Shown: piece by piece, positions 13,291 through 21,285 of the stretch
How the letters are laid out: every line of letters begins with the position of its first letter
Numbering within the stretch: position 1 is the first letter of the stretch
NCBI GenBank assembly: GCA_937889595.1
Contig: CALAOR010000089.1
Span: 92,548-154,865, forward strand
Length of the DNA: 62,318 nucleotides
Direction: 5' to 3'
Source: an uncultured bacterium
GTDB lineage: Bacteria; Oederibacteriota; PGYV01; Palsa-1178
The notes under the pieces: model-generated
Told to the model about the DNA's origin: nothing
Database searches by the model: none
Seen by the model: the letters and a program-made list of their open reading frames with translations, nothing else
Translations under genes and position numbers: made by a program

Positions 13291-14736
13291 ATGAAAAAAA
13301 AGAAATCAGCTGCAGCCGCAGCTGTGTTATTGATTGTTCTGGCCGTGGATGTATTTGGGTGCATGAAAAAATCGCCGACTGCGCCGGTTATTAATACTCC
13401 GACGGCTGTATTGGTTTTTACTTTTACGGCAACTGTTAATGTCTTGGCAACAGCGACTGCCGCGCAAACAGCGGCAAACAACGCGACTGATACGGCGACG
13501 GCAACAGCAACGGCCACGAAAACAGGGACAGACAACGCAACTGATACGGCAACGGCCACGAAAACAGGGACAGACAACGCAACTGATACGGCAACAGCAA
13601 CGGCCACGCAGACAGGGACAGACACCGCAACTGATACGGCGACAGCAACGGCCACGCAGACAGGGACAGACACCGCAACTGATACGGCAACGGCAACAGC
13701 CACGCAGACAGGTACAGACAACCCGACTGATACGGCAACGACAACAATTACACAAACGGCAACGGATAATTCAACTGATACGCCTTCGGCAACATTTACT
13801 TTTACCACTACCGCAACAGCGACCTTTACCATGACAGCAACCATAAACTTAACAGCAACAGCCCAGGCGCAGCAGACCGCGACGATGACCGCGATGTTTG
13901 TGACCAAATGGGGCAGCGGGGGGACCGGCAGCGGATCGTTTAATGGTCCTACCGGAGTTGCGGTGGACAGCGGCGGAAATGTGTATGTTGTGGATTCTAA
14001 CAATTACATGGTCCAGAAATTCAGCAATGCCGGCTCATATATAAGCCAATGGGGCAGCTGGGGGACAGGCAACGGGCTGTTTGAATACCCTTCAGGAGTA
14101 GCGGTGGACAACAGCGGAAATGTTTATGTCGCGGACAGGGGTAACAACAGGATACAAAAATTCAGCAATACGGGCGTGTATATAACGCAATGGGGCAGTT
14201 CCGGAAGCACCAACGGGCTATTTTCCCTTCCTTATAGAATAGCGGCGGGCAGCAGCGGGAATGTGTATGTAGCGGACACCAACAATAACAGGATCCAGGT
14301 ATTTGACGGTACAGGCGCATATATAACACAATGGGGCAGCTTGGGAAGCACCACAGGCATGTTTAATAATCCTTATGGAGTGGCAGTGGACAGCAGCGGG
14401 AATGTGTATGTTGCGGATACCAATAATAACAGGATACAGGAGTTTAGCGGAACAGGTACATTTATAACACAGTGGGGTGTTTTAGGCAGCGGCAACGGCC
14501 AATTTAATATGCCATGGGACGTGGCCGTAGGCATTGGCGGAAATGTGTATGTCGCAGACAGGGGCAATAACAGGGTCCAAAAATTTGACAGTACGGGTGC
14601 ATATATGGCGCAATGGGGCAGTTTGGGAAACGGTAACGGGCAGTTTAACAACCCTTATGGAGTGGCAGTGGACGGTAGCGGCAGTGTTTATGCCGCGGAT
14701 ACGAACAATAACAGGATCCAAAAATTTGTGCCATGA
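13291..14736 (+). CDS. Lipoprotein with Thr-rich repeat stalk and six-bladed NHL propeller
   Basis: A 481-residue surface lipoprotein. Residues 1-23 are a signal peptide ending in the lipobox VFGC (Cys24). Residues about 60-195 form a low-complexity stalk of Thr, Ala and Asp with a 16-residue unit ('ATDTATATATQTGTD' type). Residues about 205-481 hold six NHL repeats (each 'GVAVD..GNVYVADxxNNRIQKF'), enough for one closed six-bladed propeller. NHL propellers usually bind proteins, glycans or RNA; here an extracellular ligand-binding or adhesive role is likely. GAGGTGAT precedes the ATG. The stalk resembles those of the proteins at 42241 and 60817. Confidence 0.88.
   Translation: MKKKKSAAAAAVLLIVLAVDVFGCMKKSPTAPVINTPTAVLVFTFTATVNVLATATAAQTAANNATDTATATATATKTGTDNATDTATATKTGTDNATDTATATATQTGTDTATDTATATATQTGTDTATDTATATATQTGTDNPTDTATTTITQTATDNSTDTPSATFTFTTTATATFTMTATINLTATAQAQQTATMTAMFVTKWGSGGTGSGSFNGPTGVAVDSGGNVYVVDSNNYMVQKFSNAGSYISQWGSWGTGNGLFEYPSGVAVDNSGNVYVADRGNNRIQKFSNTGVYITQWGSSGSTNGLFSLPYRIAAGSSGNVYVADTNNNRIQVFDGTGAYITQWGSLGSTTGMFNNPYGVAVDSSGNVYVADTNNNRIQEFSGTGTFITQWGVLGSGNGQFNMPWDVAVGIGGNVYVADRGNNRVQKFDSTGAYMAQWGSLGNGNGQFNNPYGVAVDGSGSVYAADTNNNRIQKFVP
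13480..13761 (+). repeat. 48-bp coding minisatellite (Thr-rich stalk)
   Basis: About six units coding for 16 residues each (48 nt), one of them shortened to 14 residues (42 nt). Neighbouring units are nearly identical at DNA level, so length change by slippage or recombination is expected. All changes keep the reading frame. Confidence 0.85.
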
Positions 14737-14785
14737 TTTACAGACTCGGTTTTTGAGCTTCGATAATACAGCTTATAAAAATACT

Positions 14786-14813
14786 GCCGGGCTGCCCAAT
14801 AAGGCAGCCCGGC
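14786..14813 (-). terminator. Intrinsic terminator for the minus-strand gene
   Basis: A perfect 11-bp stem (14786-14796 with 14803-14813) and 6-nt loop. On the minus strand it is followed by a T-rich run. It lies between two convergent genes and may also hinder read-through from the plus strand. Confidence 0.75.
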
Positions 14814-14845
14814 ACGATGACGGGTCTATTGACCGGGTCCGGGTA

Positions 14846-15022
14846 TTATTTTGCCGCCGGAGTTGCCGCAGGTTTTGCGGTCTTGTGTTTCTTCACGTGA
14901 TGCTTATGCATTTTTTTGGCTGTTTTAGACGGGACAGGAGTGGTTTCGGACTTGGTATCAACTGCGAATGCGGCTGTCACTGAAAAAAGCGCGATAAGGA
15001 TAACTGCCATGATTTTTTTCAT
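14846..15022 (-). CDS. Small secreted His/Lys-rich protein (58 residues)
   Basis: A 58-residue exported protein. Residues 1-20 are a signal peptide (MKKIMAVILIALFSVTAAFA). The mature part of 38 residues is very basic, with an unusual 'KKMHKHHVKKHK' His/Lys cluster (about 36-47) and a PAATPAAK tail. An ideal ribosome site (AAAGGAGG) lies just upstream of the ATG at 15022, and a strong terminator follows the stop. The His/Lys cluster could bind metal ions, haem or polyanions; that is inference. It resembles the small secreted genes at 78 and 11214 in signal peptide, composition and solitary layout. Confidence 0.72.
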   Translation of the reverse strand: MKKIMAVILIALFSVTAAFAVDTKSETTPVPSKTAKKMHKHHVKKHKTAKPAATPAAK

Positions 15023-15155
15023 TGTTTTACCTCCTTTATCCTGATTTGAATTTCAATAATTAGACGGTGGAAACAGCGAAAATGTTCCATCCGTAAAAAT
15101 CAAACATTCCAATCATACCATGTTTTGGCGGTATATGTGCATATTTATATACTGC

Positions 15156-15210
15156 GATACTGCCGAAAAACATGCCATGTACCCGAGCAATAGCGAGTGG
15201 TACATGGGGG
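15156..15210. repeat. GGTACATGG hairpin repeat, copy A
   Basis: Starts with GATACTGCCGAAAAA and contains CCATGTACC and GGTACATGG as hairpin arms around a 16-nt loop. It belongs to the family also seen at 15293-15380 and 28543-28690. It sits between the 58-residue gene and the histidine kinase. Confidence 0.65.
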
Positions 15211-15292
15211 TTAAAGTTGTTGGGCGCGAATATTGTAAGTGTTGAATAGGAGTCTCAAAAATATATCAAATATGGGTTTAGGAAGCTATTTA

Positions 15293-15380
15293 GATACTGC
15301 CGAAAAAGCATGTCATGTACCTTAAGCTACTGCGAATGGTACATGGCCTTAATGACGGGCCGTATCCGGCAAAGGCCGAT
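15293..15380. repeat. GGTACATGG hairpin repeat, copy B with conserved tail
   Basis: Same GATACTGCCGAAAAA start and hairpin as copy A, but followed by the tail CCTTAATGACGGGCCGTATCCGGCA. The tail is shared with 28653-28677 and, without the hairpin, with 47975-48000. It ends 10 nt from the stop codon of the histidine kinase gene. Confidence 0.65.
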
Positions 15381-15389
15381 TAAGCGGCG

Positions 15390-17243
15390 TCAGGATTTTA
15401 CCTCCGCAGGCAGCAATATCTTGAATTCCGAACCTTTGCCGGGGCCTTCTGATTCCGCCCATACGATGCCGTTGTGCTGTTCGACTATGTTCCTCACAAT
15501 ATTTAACCCGAGCCCTGTTCCGGGTGTTTTCCTTGTATTCGCGTTCTCAACCTGGTAAAACCTGTCGAATACCTTGACCAGTTTGTCCGCTTCTATGCCC
15601 AGGCCGAGGTCTTTGATCACGATCAAACCGTAATTTCCGGGTTTTAAATCCCGGGGTTTTACATGCGCGGGCAAACGCATACCGCCTAAATCTACAGTGC
15701 TGAAAGCCGCAGTTATGGCCGAGTTTTTTTGCGAGAATTTAATGGCATTGCTCAGCAGGTTTATCACTGCCTGCGATATTCTATACGGGTCAATGTTCAA
15801 AACCGCGCCGGGTTCGGAGGTTTCCACGGATATTGTTATATTTTTTGCGTCCGACAGGGAACGCACGTCTTTTACGCACCTTTCCAAAAGCGGTTTTACG
15901 GCGGACGGGACCCTGTCAACCGTGAATTTTCCCGATTCCATCTTTGACATGTCAAGCAGATCGTTTATCAGGGACAACAGCCGCTCGGAATTGTTCTTTA
16001 TTATGTCAAGATATTCGCGCTGCTGCGCGTTAACCGGCCCGGCAATGCCGTTAAGCAGGAATTGGAGGAAGCCCTTTATGGATGTCAGGGGAGTGCGCAG
16101 TTCGTGCGAAACCACGGAGGTAAAATTGGATTTTAAGTCATCGAGTTCCTTGAGCCTGTCATAACTTTCTTTTAAGGTTTCCTCGGCCTTTTTAACCTCC
16201 GAAATATCGCTTGCCACGCATACAAAACCGACCACGTCGCCCATTTCCTTCAGCAGCGCCACTGAAAAGACAACGGGAGACCTGCTGCCGTCTTTTTTTT
16301 TCAGATAAAATTCAGGGAACCGGTACGCGCCTTTTGTCAGCACTGATTTGAGCATATTGTTGAAGTCGTCGCCCAAAGCCATAAGCATACCGAATTTCTT
16401 GCCCGCAAGTTCCTTGTCTTTGTACCCGAGAAAATTCAGGACATGGCTGTTTGCATACTCTATCTGCGCTTCTTCATTAAGCAGGATCAAAAATTCGTTC
16501 ATGTTCGCTATGATGTTGTCGGCCGCCGAAGTCGGTGTGATCTTAAAAAACCCGTACGTTGTGACCGCATACATTATGGAAAAAGCCCAGATCAGGACGG
16601 CTATGTCGGTTACCTGGGAAAAGAACACCTGGTTCTTGAATATCAATGAAAGCAGCACCTCGTTGAACGAGCCGAGCGTAAGCGTCGATACAGACCCCGC
16701 AAGGATGACATAGCTCATTTTTTTTAATATCCTGCTCCTTACCGTCAAAGCATACCTGTATATGAGTATGATGCCGGCGAATGTAAACGATATATAATAG
16801 GCATAATATAATATGACCCAGATATTCCGCTTCCAAAGCGGATACCAGCCGTATTCGCCGAGCACCGGGTTATTCATCAACAGGTTGAATGAGTGCAGGA
16901 AAAAGAAAAATACAGGCAGAAAAATAAAAACAAATTTCACAGGGGGGGAATTATATATTTGTTTTTGTTCTGTCATTATAAGGAAAAGAAGCAGGGTGAA
17001 AACCGGGAACGTGATCCAGCCAGCCGGGTACACGCGCCACAACAGGCGGATAAAGCCTGGAGGCAGGTTTGGTATGCTCATCAGGGTCATGCCTGAACTC
17101 CAAAGGGCAAAACACACGAGCAGCGCTACTGCGGTCCTGTTCAAGGCGGAAATCCTGTCAGAGGAAAATATGCGTATGGCAAGGTATATGTAGATAATAG
17201 CCGCAAGAAAATGCAGCATCTGCAGGATTGGTGCCCAGAACAA
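15390..17243 (-). CDS. Membrane sensor histidine kinase (7TM-PAS-HisKA-HATPase)
   Basis: A 617-residue inner-membrane sensor kinase. Residues 1-235 contain seven hydrophobic segments in the pattern of the 7TM histidine-kinase input domain. A PAS domain follows (about 245-350; NSHVLNFLGY, DGSRSPVVFSV), then a coiled linker, HisKA with the phospho-acceptor His380 in VVSHELRTPLTS, and an HATPase domain with N box NLLSNAIKFS and G boxes DLGLGIEADKL and GTGLGLNIV. The start is TTG at 17243, supported by AAGGAGC at 17250-17256 and absence of a better start. No response regulator is adjacent; the solo receiver at 31032 is a candidate partner, unproven. Confidence 0.9.
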   Translation of the reverse strand: MFWAPILQMLHFLAAIIYIYLAIRIFSSDRISALNRTAVALLVCFALWSSGMTLMSIPNLPPGFIRLLWRVYPAGWITFPVFTLLLFLIMTEQKQIYNSPPVKFVFIFLPVFFFFLHSFNLLMNNPVLGEYGWYPLWKRNIWVILYYAYYISFTFAGIILIYRYALTVRSRILKKMSYVILAGSVSTLTLGSFNEVLLSLIFKNQVFFSQVTDIAVLIWAFSIMYAVTTYGFFKITPTSAADNIIANMNEFLILLNEEAQIEYANSHVLNFLGYKDKELAGKKFGMLMALGDDFNNMLKSVLTKGAYRFPEFYLKKKDGSRSPVVFSVALLKEMGDVVGFVCVASDISEVKKAEETLKESYDRLKELDDLKSNFTSVVSHELRTPLTSIKGFLQFLLNGIAGPVNAQQREYLDIIKNNSERLLSLINDLLDMSKMESGKFTVDRVPSAVKPLLERCVKDVRSLSDAKNITISVETSEPGAVLNIDPYRISQAVINLLSNAIKFSQKNSAITAAFSTVDLGGMRLPAHVKPRDLKPGNYGLIVIKDLGLGIEADKLVKVFDRFYQVENANTRKTPGTGLGLNIVRNIVEQHNGIVWAESEGPGKGSEFKILLPAEVKS

Positions 17244-17536
17244 GGTTAGCTCCTTTTTATTTTGCCGGCATTTGAAGGCCGCAAAACACGACTGTAATGC
17301 ACTGTTTATTATAGGACATAATATGAAAAAATACAGAGGAAAATGAAAAACAAATCATTAAATTTCGTATTTATTACCGTCTGTTGAAACCGAAGTTTCT
17401 CATCGTGAAAATATTTTCTTGATTTTTCAAATTTATATGCTATATTTGAATTAACAGAAGGCAGTCAAATTCATTGGGAAGGGGGTGATGATATGGCAAA
17501 ACAAACCTGTACAATTTTCCCGGGCAAAATAATGAC
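17244..17536. other. Divergent intergenic region with a possible 15-residue ORF
   Basis: Holds a weak promoter-like pair (TTGATT 17419-17424, TATATT near 17441). An unusually strong ribosome site, GGAAGGGGGTGATG, lies in front of a 15-codon ORF on the plus strand (17493-17540; MAKQTCTIFPGKIMT). The ORF stop overlaps the -35 box of the next promoter. Whether a peptide is made cannot be judged from sequence. Confidence 0.3.
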
Positions 17537-17565
17537 TTGAATTTGTTCCTTTTCCCATATATAAT
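17537..17565 (+). promoter_or_regulatory. Sigma-70-type promoter
   Basis: TTGAAT (17537-17542), 17-nt spacer, TATAAT (17560-17565), 51 nt before the membrane protein at 17617. Confidence 0.75.
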
Positions 17566-17616
17566 TTATACCTGTCGTTCCGGGAAACTGACTAAAATTC
17601 AAATAGGGGGAAAACA

Positions 17617-18882
17617 ATGATCGAACAAGCATCAACGACCGTCAACGCAGTGGTTCAGCATGCGACTGAAACCGCGAACAAGATCAGCTTTTCATTTGAC
17701 CCGAACCTGCTTTCAATTCCTTTAACGTGGATTCTGCCTGTCCAGAAGGTCCTTCTTGATTTCATATTTTCATCCGGCAATATCGCGCTCATCATCCTTA
17801 AGATAATCATTTTGCTCATGCCCATACTGCTGTTAATAACCGGTTTGTGGGTCACAATGGCATCCATTTACACTATTTTATTCAGGAGCTACAGGATCAA
17901 ATTTATCATCACATTGACGCTGGCATGGTGGGATATACTGACTTCCGCGTGGAATTACTGGACCGGCCTGATCAGGTTTGTGTTCTTATGTTTTGGCTGG
18001 GCATGGGAGCTTATAAAACTTACCGTCGGCGCTGTTGTTATCGGTTTCCTGCGCCTGATCACCCTGCCTTTTAAGGGGGCAAGCGAGATAGCCCGCCGGT
18101 ATTCACAGGGAGGAGTGCCATGGATAGCGGTTACTGTGACCCTCGTCTGGTGCGTGCTGGAAGCGACAATTTTCACTTACACGCTCCTTCCCACGGTCTC
18201 GGAATTACTTGCGGACATGACCGGTATCGAGAGCCAGGGGATCATCGTACCTTTCCTTTTTCTTTTTCTTTTTCTTCTCATCACGGGAAGCTTCGCCTGC
18301 CTCTATGTGCTTTTTGAGGCGGTAAAGAATAAAAAAGTGGAACAGATAATACAGATGCTGTTAGTCGAGCTTTTTGTGCTATTCTTCGAGGTTGTGTTCC
18401 TGTACAGGGAACTTGTCGACTCCCTCACGCCGTGGATAGCCCAGCAGACCGGCGAACATGTGAGGATGGGTATGGCTTCAACCCTGCTTTTATCGGCCTT
18501 CCTTTGGGCGGGTATCAGGGGTATGACGTGGTTCTTATTCGCGCGCTTCGGCACCCCCACTATAATAGCCGTGATATCCAGGCAAAAAACAGAGCCGGGA
18601 GCGGCTGCGCCGGAAGAGACGCGGAAAGAGATATTGCAGGAAACATGGGAGAATTTTATCAATGTTTTTAAGAATAACGCCGACTGGTTCAGGGATTCGG
18701 GCGTGAAATTCGCCGAAGCCGCGTCGTTGCCCGTATTCCAGATAATAGCGGCCGCGGTAAATATGATGACCGTGCTTATCACATCAAAAATGCTTTTTAG
18801 CCTTCCGTTCACATCGCTTACGCAGGTAATGGAAACACGCGAACTGCTTAACTCCATTTTTAAAAAAAGCAACCAGGCTTAA
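17617..18882 (+). CDS. Polytopic membrane protein of unknown function
   Basis: A 421-residue inner-membrane protein not recognised as a known family. Hydrophobic segments are visible near residues 50-90, 95-115, 118-150, 168-188, 205-232, 238-258, 285-305 and 365-390. Between about 305 and 365 lies a hydrophilic, charged stretch. The N-terminus (1-30) is soluble and Thr/Ala-rich. A ribosome site AGGGGGAAA precedes the ATG. It is co-transcribed with a lipoprotein bearing a von Willebrand A domain (13-nt gap), so the pair may form an envelope complex. The sequence is rich in Trp/Phe at membrane borders. Confidence 0.7.
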   Translation: MIEQASTTVNAVVQHATETANKISFSFDPNLLSIPLTWILPVQKVLLDFIFSSGNIALIILKIIILLMPILLLITGLWVTMASIYTILFRSYRIKFIITLTLAWWDILTSAWNYWTGLIRFVFLCFGWAWELIKLTVGAVVIGFLRLITLPFKGASEIARRYSQGGVPWIAVTVTLVWCVLEATIFTYTLLPTVSELLADMTGIESQGIIVPFLFLFLFLLITGSFACLYVLFEAVKNKKVEQIIQMLLVELFVLFFEVVFLYRELVDSLTPWIAQQTGEHVRMGMASTLLLSAFLWAGIRGMTWFLFARFGTPTIIAVISRQKTEPGAAAPEETRKEILQETWENFINVFKNNADWFRDSGVKFAEAASLPVFQIIAAAVNMMTVLITSKMLFSLPFTSLTQVMETRELLNSIFKKSNQA

Positions 18883-18895
18883 GGGGGGGATAAAA

Positions 18896-19666
18896 ATGAA
18901 AAATAAAATTTACGCGATCCTTCTCCTGTCCGTTGTGTCCCTGGTCATTGCCGGATGCTCTGCGGGCGCTTCGGCTGAAAAAAAGATAAAGAGGGAAACC
19001 ATATTTATCGGCATCGATACAAGCGGTTCTTTTACGAAACGGGCGTACTATGAAGATTCTATAAAATTCATTGCGTATTATATCTACGGGCATATCAACG
19101 GCGCAGGCGGTTTAAAACAGCCCAAGGCGCTTTTCGTGGCCGAGATCGGCGGATTTTCCGCGAATGAACCAAAATCATTCAGGCCGCTTGAGGATTTTGA
19201 GTCCAAGTCGGCGGAACAGATCGAAGCCGACCTTAAATCGTGGCTTGTGCCCAAGCAGTCGGTAACCGATTTTAACGCTTTCTTTGAAAAGGTTAAAAGC
19301 CTGATACAGATGAAAAACCTTGTGCTCGCCCCGATAGACATAGTTATCGTGACGGACGGCGAACCCGAGATCTTAAACAAGTCCGGCAAAGTCGTGCCGC
19401 AGGCCGTGAAAGACGTGGACCTGTCCTCCATGGAATACCTTTCGCGCAATATAACGCTTCGCCTGTTGTATCCCACGCCTGTCATGGCGGGCAGATGGGA
19501 AAAAGAAACAAAAAGCAAAAGGCTGAGGATATTGCCGGTTGACAATGAAGTAATGAACGGATGGAAAGAAAAAGTAAAACTCGGCGTTCCGGCGGAAGAC
19601 CAGGCGGAATTATGGAAATGGATAACGAGTATCGTGGATTACAGGATCAGGAGAAAAGTGTTCTAG
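18896..19666 (+). CDS. Lipoprotein with von Willebrand factor A-like domain
   Basis: A 256-residue lipoprotein. Residues 1-20 are a signal peptide with the lipobox VIAGC (Cys21). A VWA-type fold follows: the MIDAS motif D41-T-S43-G-S45, a Thr/Asp-containing second site near SVTDF (122-126), and VTDGEPE (152-158), the third metal-binding element. VWA domains use Mg-dependent contacts to bind proteins. AAGGGGGG lies just before the start. It directly follows the membrane protein at 17617 and ends in an intrinsic terminator, so the two form a small operon. Its ligand and role are unknown. Confidence 0.78.
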   Translation: MKNKIYAILLLSVVSLVIAGCSAGASAEKKIKRETIFIGIDTSGSFTKRAYYEDSIKFIAYYIYGHINGAGGLKQPKALFVAEIGGFSANEPKSFRPLEDFESKSAEQIEADLKSWLVPKQSVTDFNAFFEKVKSLIQMKNLVLAPIDIVIVTDGEPEILNKSGKVVPQAVKDVDLSSMEYLSRNITLRLLYPTPVMAGRWEKETKSKRLRILPVDNEVMNGWKEKVKLGVPAEDQAELWKWITSIVDYRIRRKVF

Positions 19667-19682
19667 GCCCTGTATATATAAA

Positions 19683-19708
19683 AGGCCCGCGCAAGCAGGC
19701 TTTTTTCA
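19683..19708 (+). terminator. Intrinsic terminator
   Basis: An imperfect 8-bp stem (19683-19690 with 19695-19702), GCAA loop and six-T run. It ends the membrane protein/VWA operon. Confidence 0.75.
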
Positions 19709-19798
19709 TGTATGCGTCCCCGGACGCGAAGATAGTACCATAAAATATTCCAATTTGTCGTTAAATTTGCTTTACATCAAAACACCGGAGATACATGC

Positions 19799-21283
19799 GT
19801 GAAATCGATAAAAATACTTTTAGCAAACACTCCCTGGAGAAAAGGGAACCTTTACGGCATCAGGGCCGGTTCAAGATGGCCGTTCATGACGGGCCTGGAA
19901 CCGGGGCAAAAAATACCCGGATACCTTCCGTTCCCGTTCTTTCTTGCCTATACTGCGGCCCTGCTTGAAAAGAACGGCATGGAAGTAATGCTGATAGACG
20001 CGCTTGGCGAAGGCATGAACGACGGGGAATTCCTGAAAAAAGCGGCCGCATTTTCCGCGGACCTAACCGTCCTTGAAACCTCAACCCCGTCAATTAACAC
20101 CGATATTGCCTGGCTCAACAGGCTTAAAAAGAACATACCGGGCTCCCTTTATGCTTTTACCGGCCCTCATGCCGGGGTGTTTGCGGCTGAACTGATGGAA
20201 AAAAACCAGGCGCTTGATTTTGTGCTGCACGGCGAATATGAATACATAACCCTCGGGCTGGCGCGCGCGCTGCAGTCGGACGGCCCGCTTTTGGCGGTAA
20301 AAGGGATATCCCGCAGGGAGAACGGAAAGGCGGTGAAAAATCCGCCCATGCCGCTTCATATGGACCTGGATGAAATGCCCTGGCCGGCAAGGCATTTCTT
20401 GCCCATGAAAAATTACAACGACACATTTGCCGGGCTGCCTTCGCCCAATGTGCAGGTCTGGGCCTCGCGCGGCTGCCCTTTCGGGTGCATTTTCTGCAAC
20501 TGGCCCATATCCATGTACGGCGGCCATTCATACAGGGTCAGGGATTACAATGACGTAATCTCGGAAATTGAATGGCTCATAAGGGAATACGGCTTTAAGG
20601 CTTTTTATTTTGACGACGATACTTTTAACATAGGCAAGGAGCGCATAATAAACCTGAGCAGGGAAATAAAAAGACGCGGCATAAACATCCCGTGGGCTGT
20701 AATGGCGCGCGCCGATACAACCGATCTTGAAGTGCTATCGGCCATGAGAGAATCCGGCCTGTATGCGATAAAATTCGGCGTTGAATCAGGCGACCGTAAG
20801 ATACTGGAAAATTCAGGCAAGAAACTTGACCTGGACAGGGTTGTTGAAAGCACGGCACAGGCAAAACAGCTCGGCATAAAGGTACACCTGACATTTACTT
20901 TCGGACTGCCCGGCGAGACAAAGGAAAGTATTGAGAACACAATTGCCTTTGTTAAAAAGGTGAACCCCGATTCCGTGCAGTTCTCCATTGTGACCCCTTT
21001 CCCCGGCACTGAATATTTCGAACAGCTGAAGGCAAAGAACATGATAACAACCTATGACTGGGATAAATATGACGGGGCGAACAATGCGGTCATACGCACG
21101 GAAGCTCTGTCTGAAAAGGACCTGGAACGCTGGCACAACAGGGCGATCAGGGAGTGGAACCTGCATATGCTCACAACGCGCCTGATGAAAAACCCTTTAA
21201 GATCGTTCATAAACGGCCTGAGAAAACCCGGTTATACCCTGGTGTTTATAAAAAACCTTTTAAAGGGCATACTGGGAAAGTAG
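19799..21283 (+). CDS. B12-binding-domain radical SAM protein
   Basis: A 494-residue cytoplasmic enzyme. Residues about 1-180 form a cobalamin-binding-like Rossmann domain (strands at 4-9, 60-68, 86-92, 115-122). The radical SAM core follows, with C226-x3-C230-x2-C233 (CPFGCIFC) binding the [4Fe-4S] cluster, and later blocks FDDDTFN and FGVESGD. Relatives modify lipids, antibiotics or cell-wall components; no substrate can be read here. The start is GTG at 19799 with GGAG 8 nt upstream. It converges on a glycosyltransferase gene two bases away, which suggests a surface-polymer locus. Confidence 0.88.
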   Translation: MKSIKILLANTPWRKGNLYGIRAGSRWPFMTGLEPGQKIPGYLPFPFFLAYTAALLEKNGMEVMLIDALGEGMNDGEFLKKAAAFSADLTVLETSTPSINTDIAWLNRLKKNIPGSLYAFTGPHAGVFAAELMEKNQALDFVLHGEYEYITLGLARALQSDGPLLAVKGISRRENGKAVKNPPMPLHMDLDEMPWPARHFLPMKNYNDTFAGLPSPNVQVWASRGCPFGCIFCNWPISMYGGHSYRVRDYNDVISEIEWLIREYGFKAFYFDDDTFNIGKERIINLSREIKRRGINIPWAVMARADTTDLEVLSAMRESGLYAIKFGVESGDRKILENSGKKLDLDRVVESTAQAKQLGIKVHLTFTFGLPGETKESIENTIAFVKKVNPDSVQFSIVTPFPGTEYFEQLKAKNMITTYDWDKYDGANNAVIRTEALSEKDLERWHNRAIREWNLHMLTTRLMKNPLRSFINGLRKPGYTLVFIKNLLKGILGK

Positions 21284-21285
21284 CA

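Noticed and set aside
13480-13761. Possible CRISPR array (regular repeats)
   Set aside because: Units are contiguous, in frame and coding, without unique spacers; no cas genes are present.
13327-13834. Long alternative-frame ORFs across the Thr-rich region
   Set aside because: Shadows of the 48-bp minisatellite; the repeat has no stops in several frames. The lipobox, NHL repeats and ribosome site support only the 13291 frame.
17493-17540. 15-codon ORF as a leader peptide of the membrane protein
   Set aside because: Its stop overlaps the -35 box of the promoter for that gene, so it is not on the same transcript start; kept only as a possibility in the region note.
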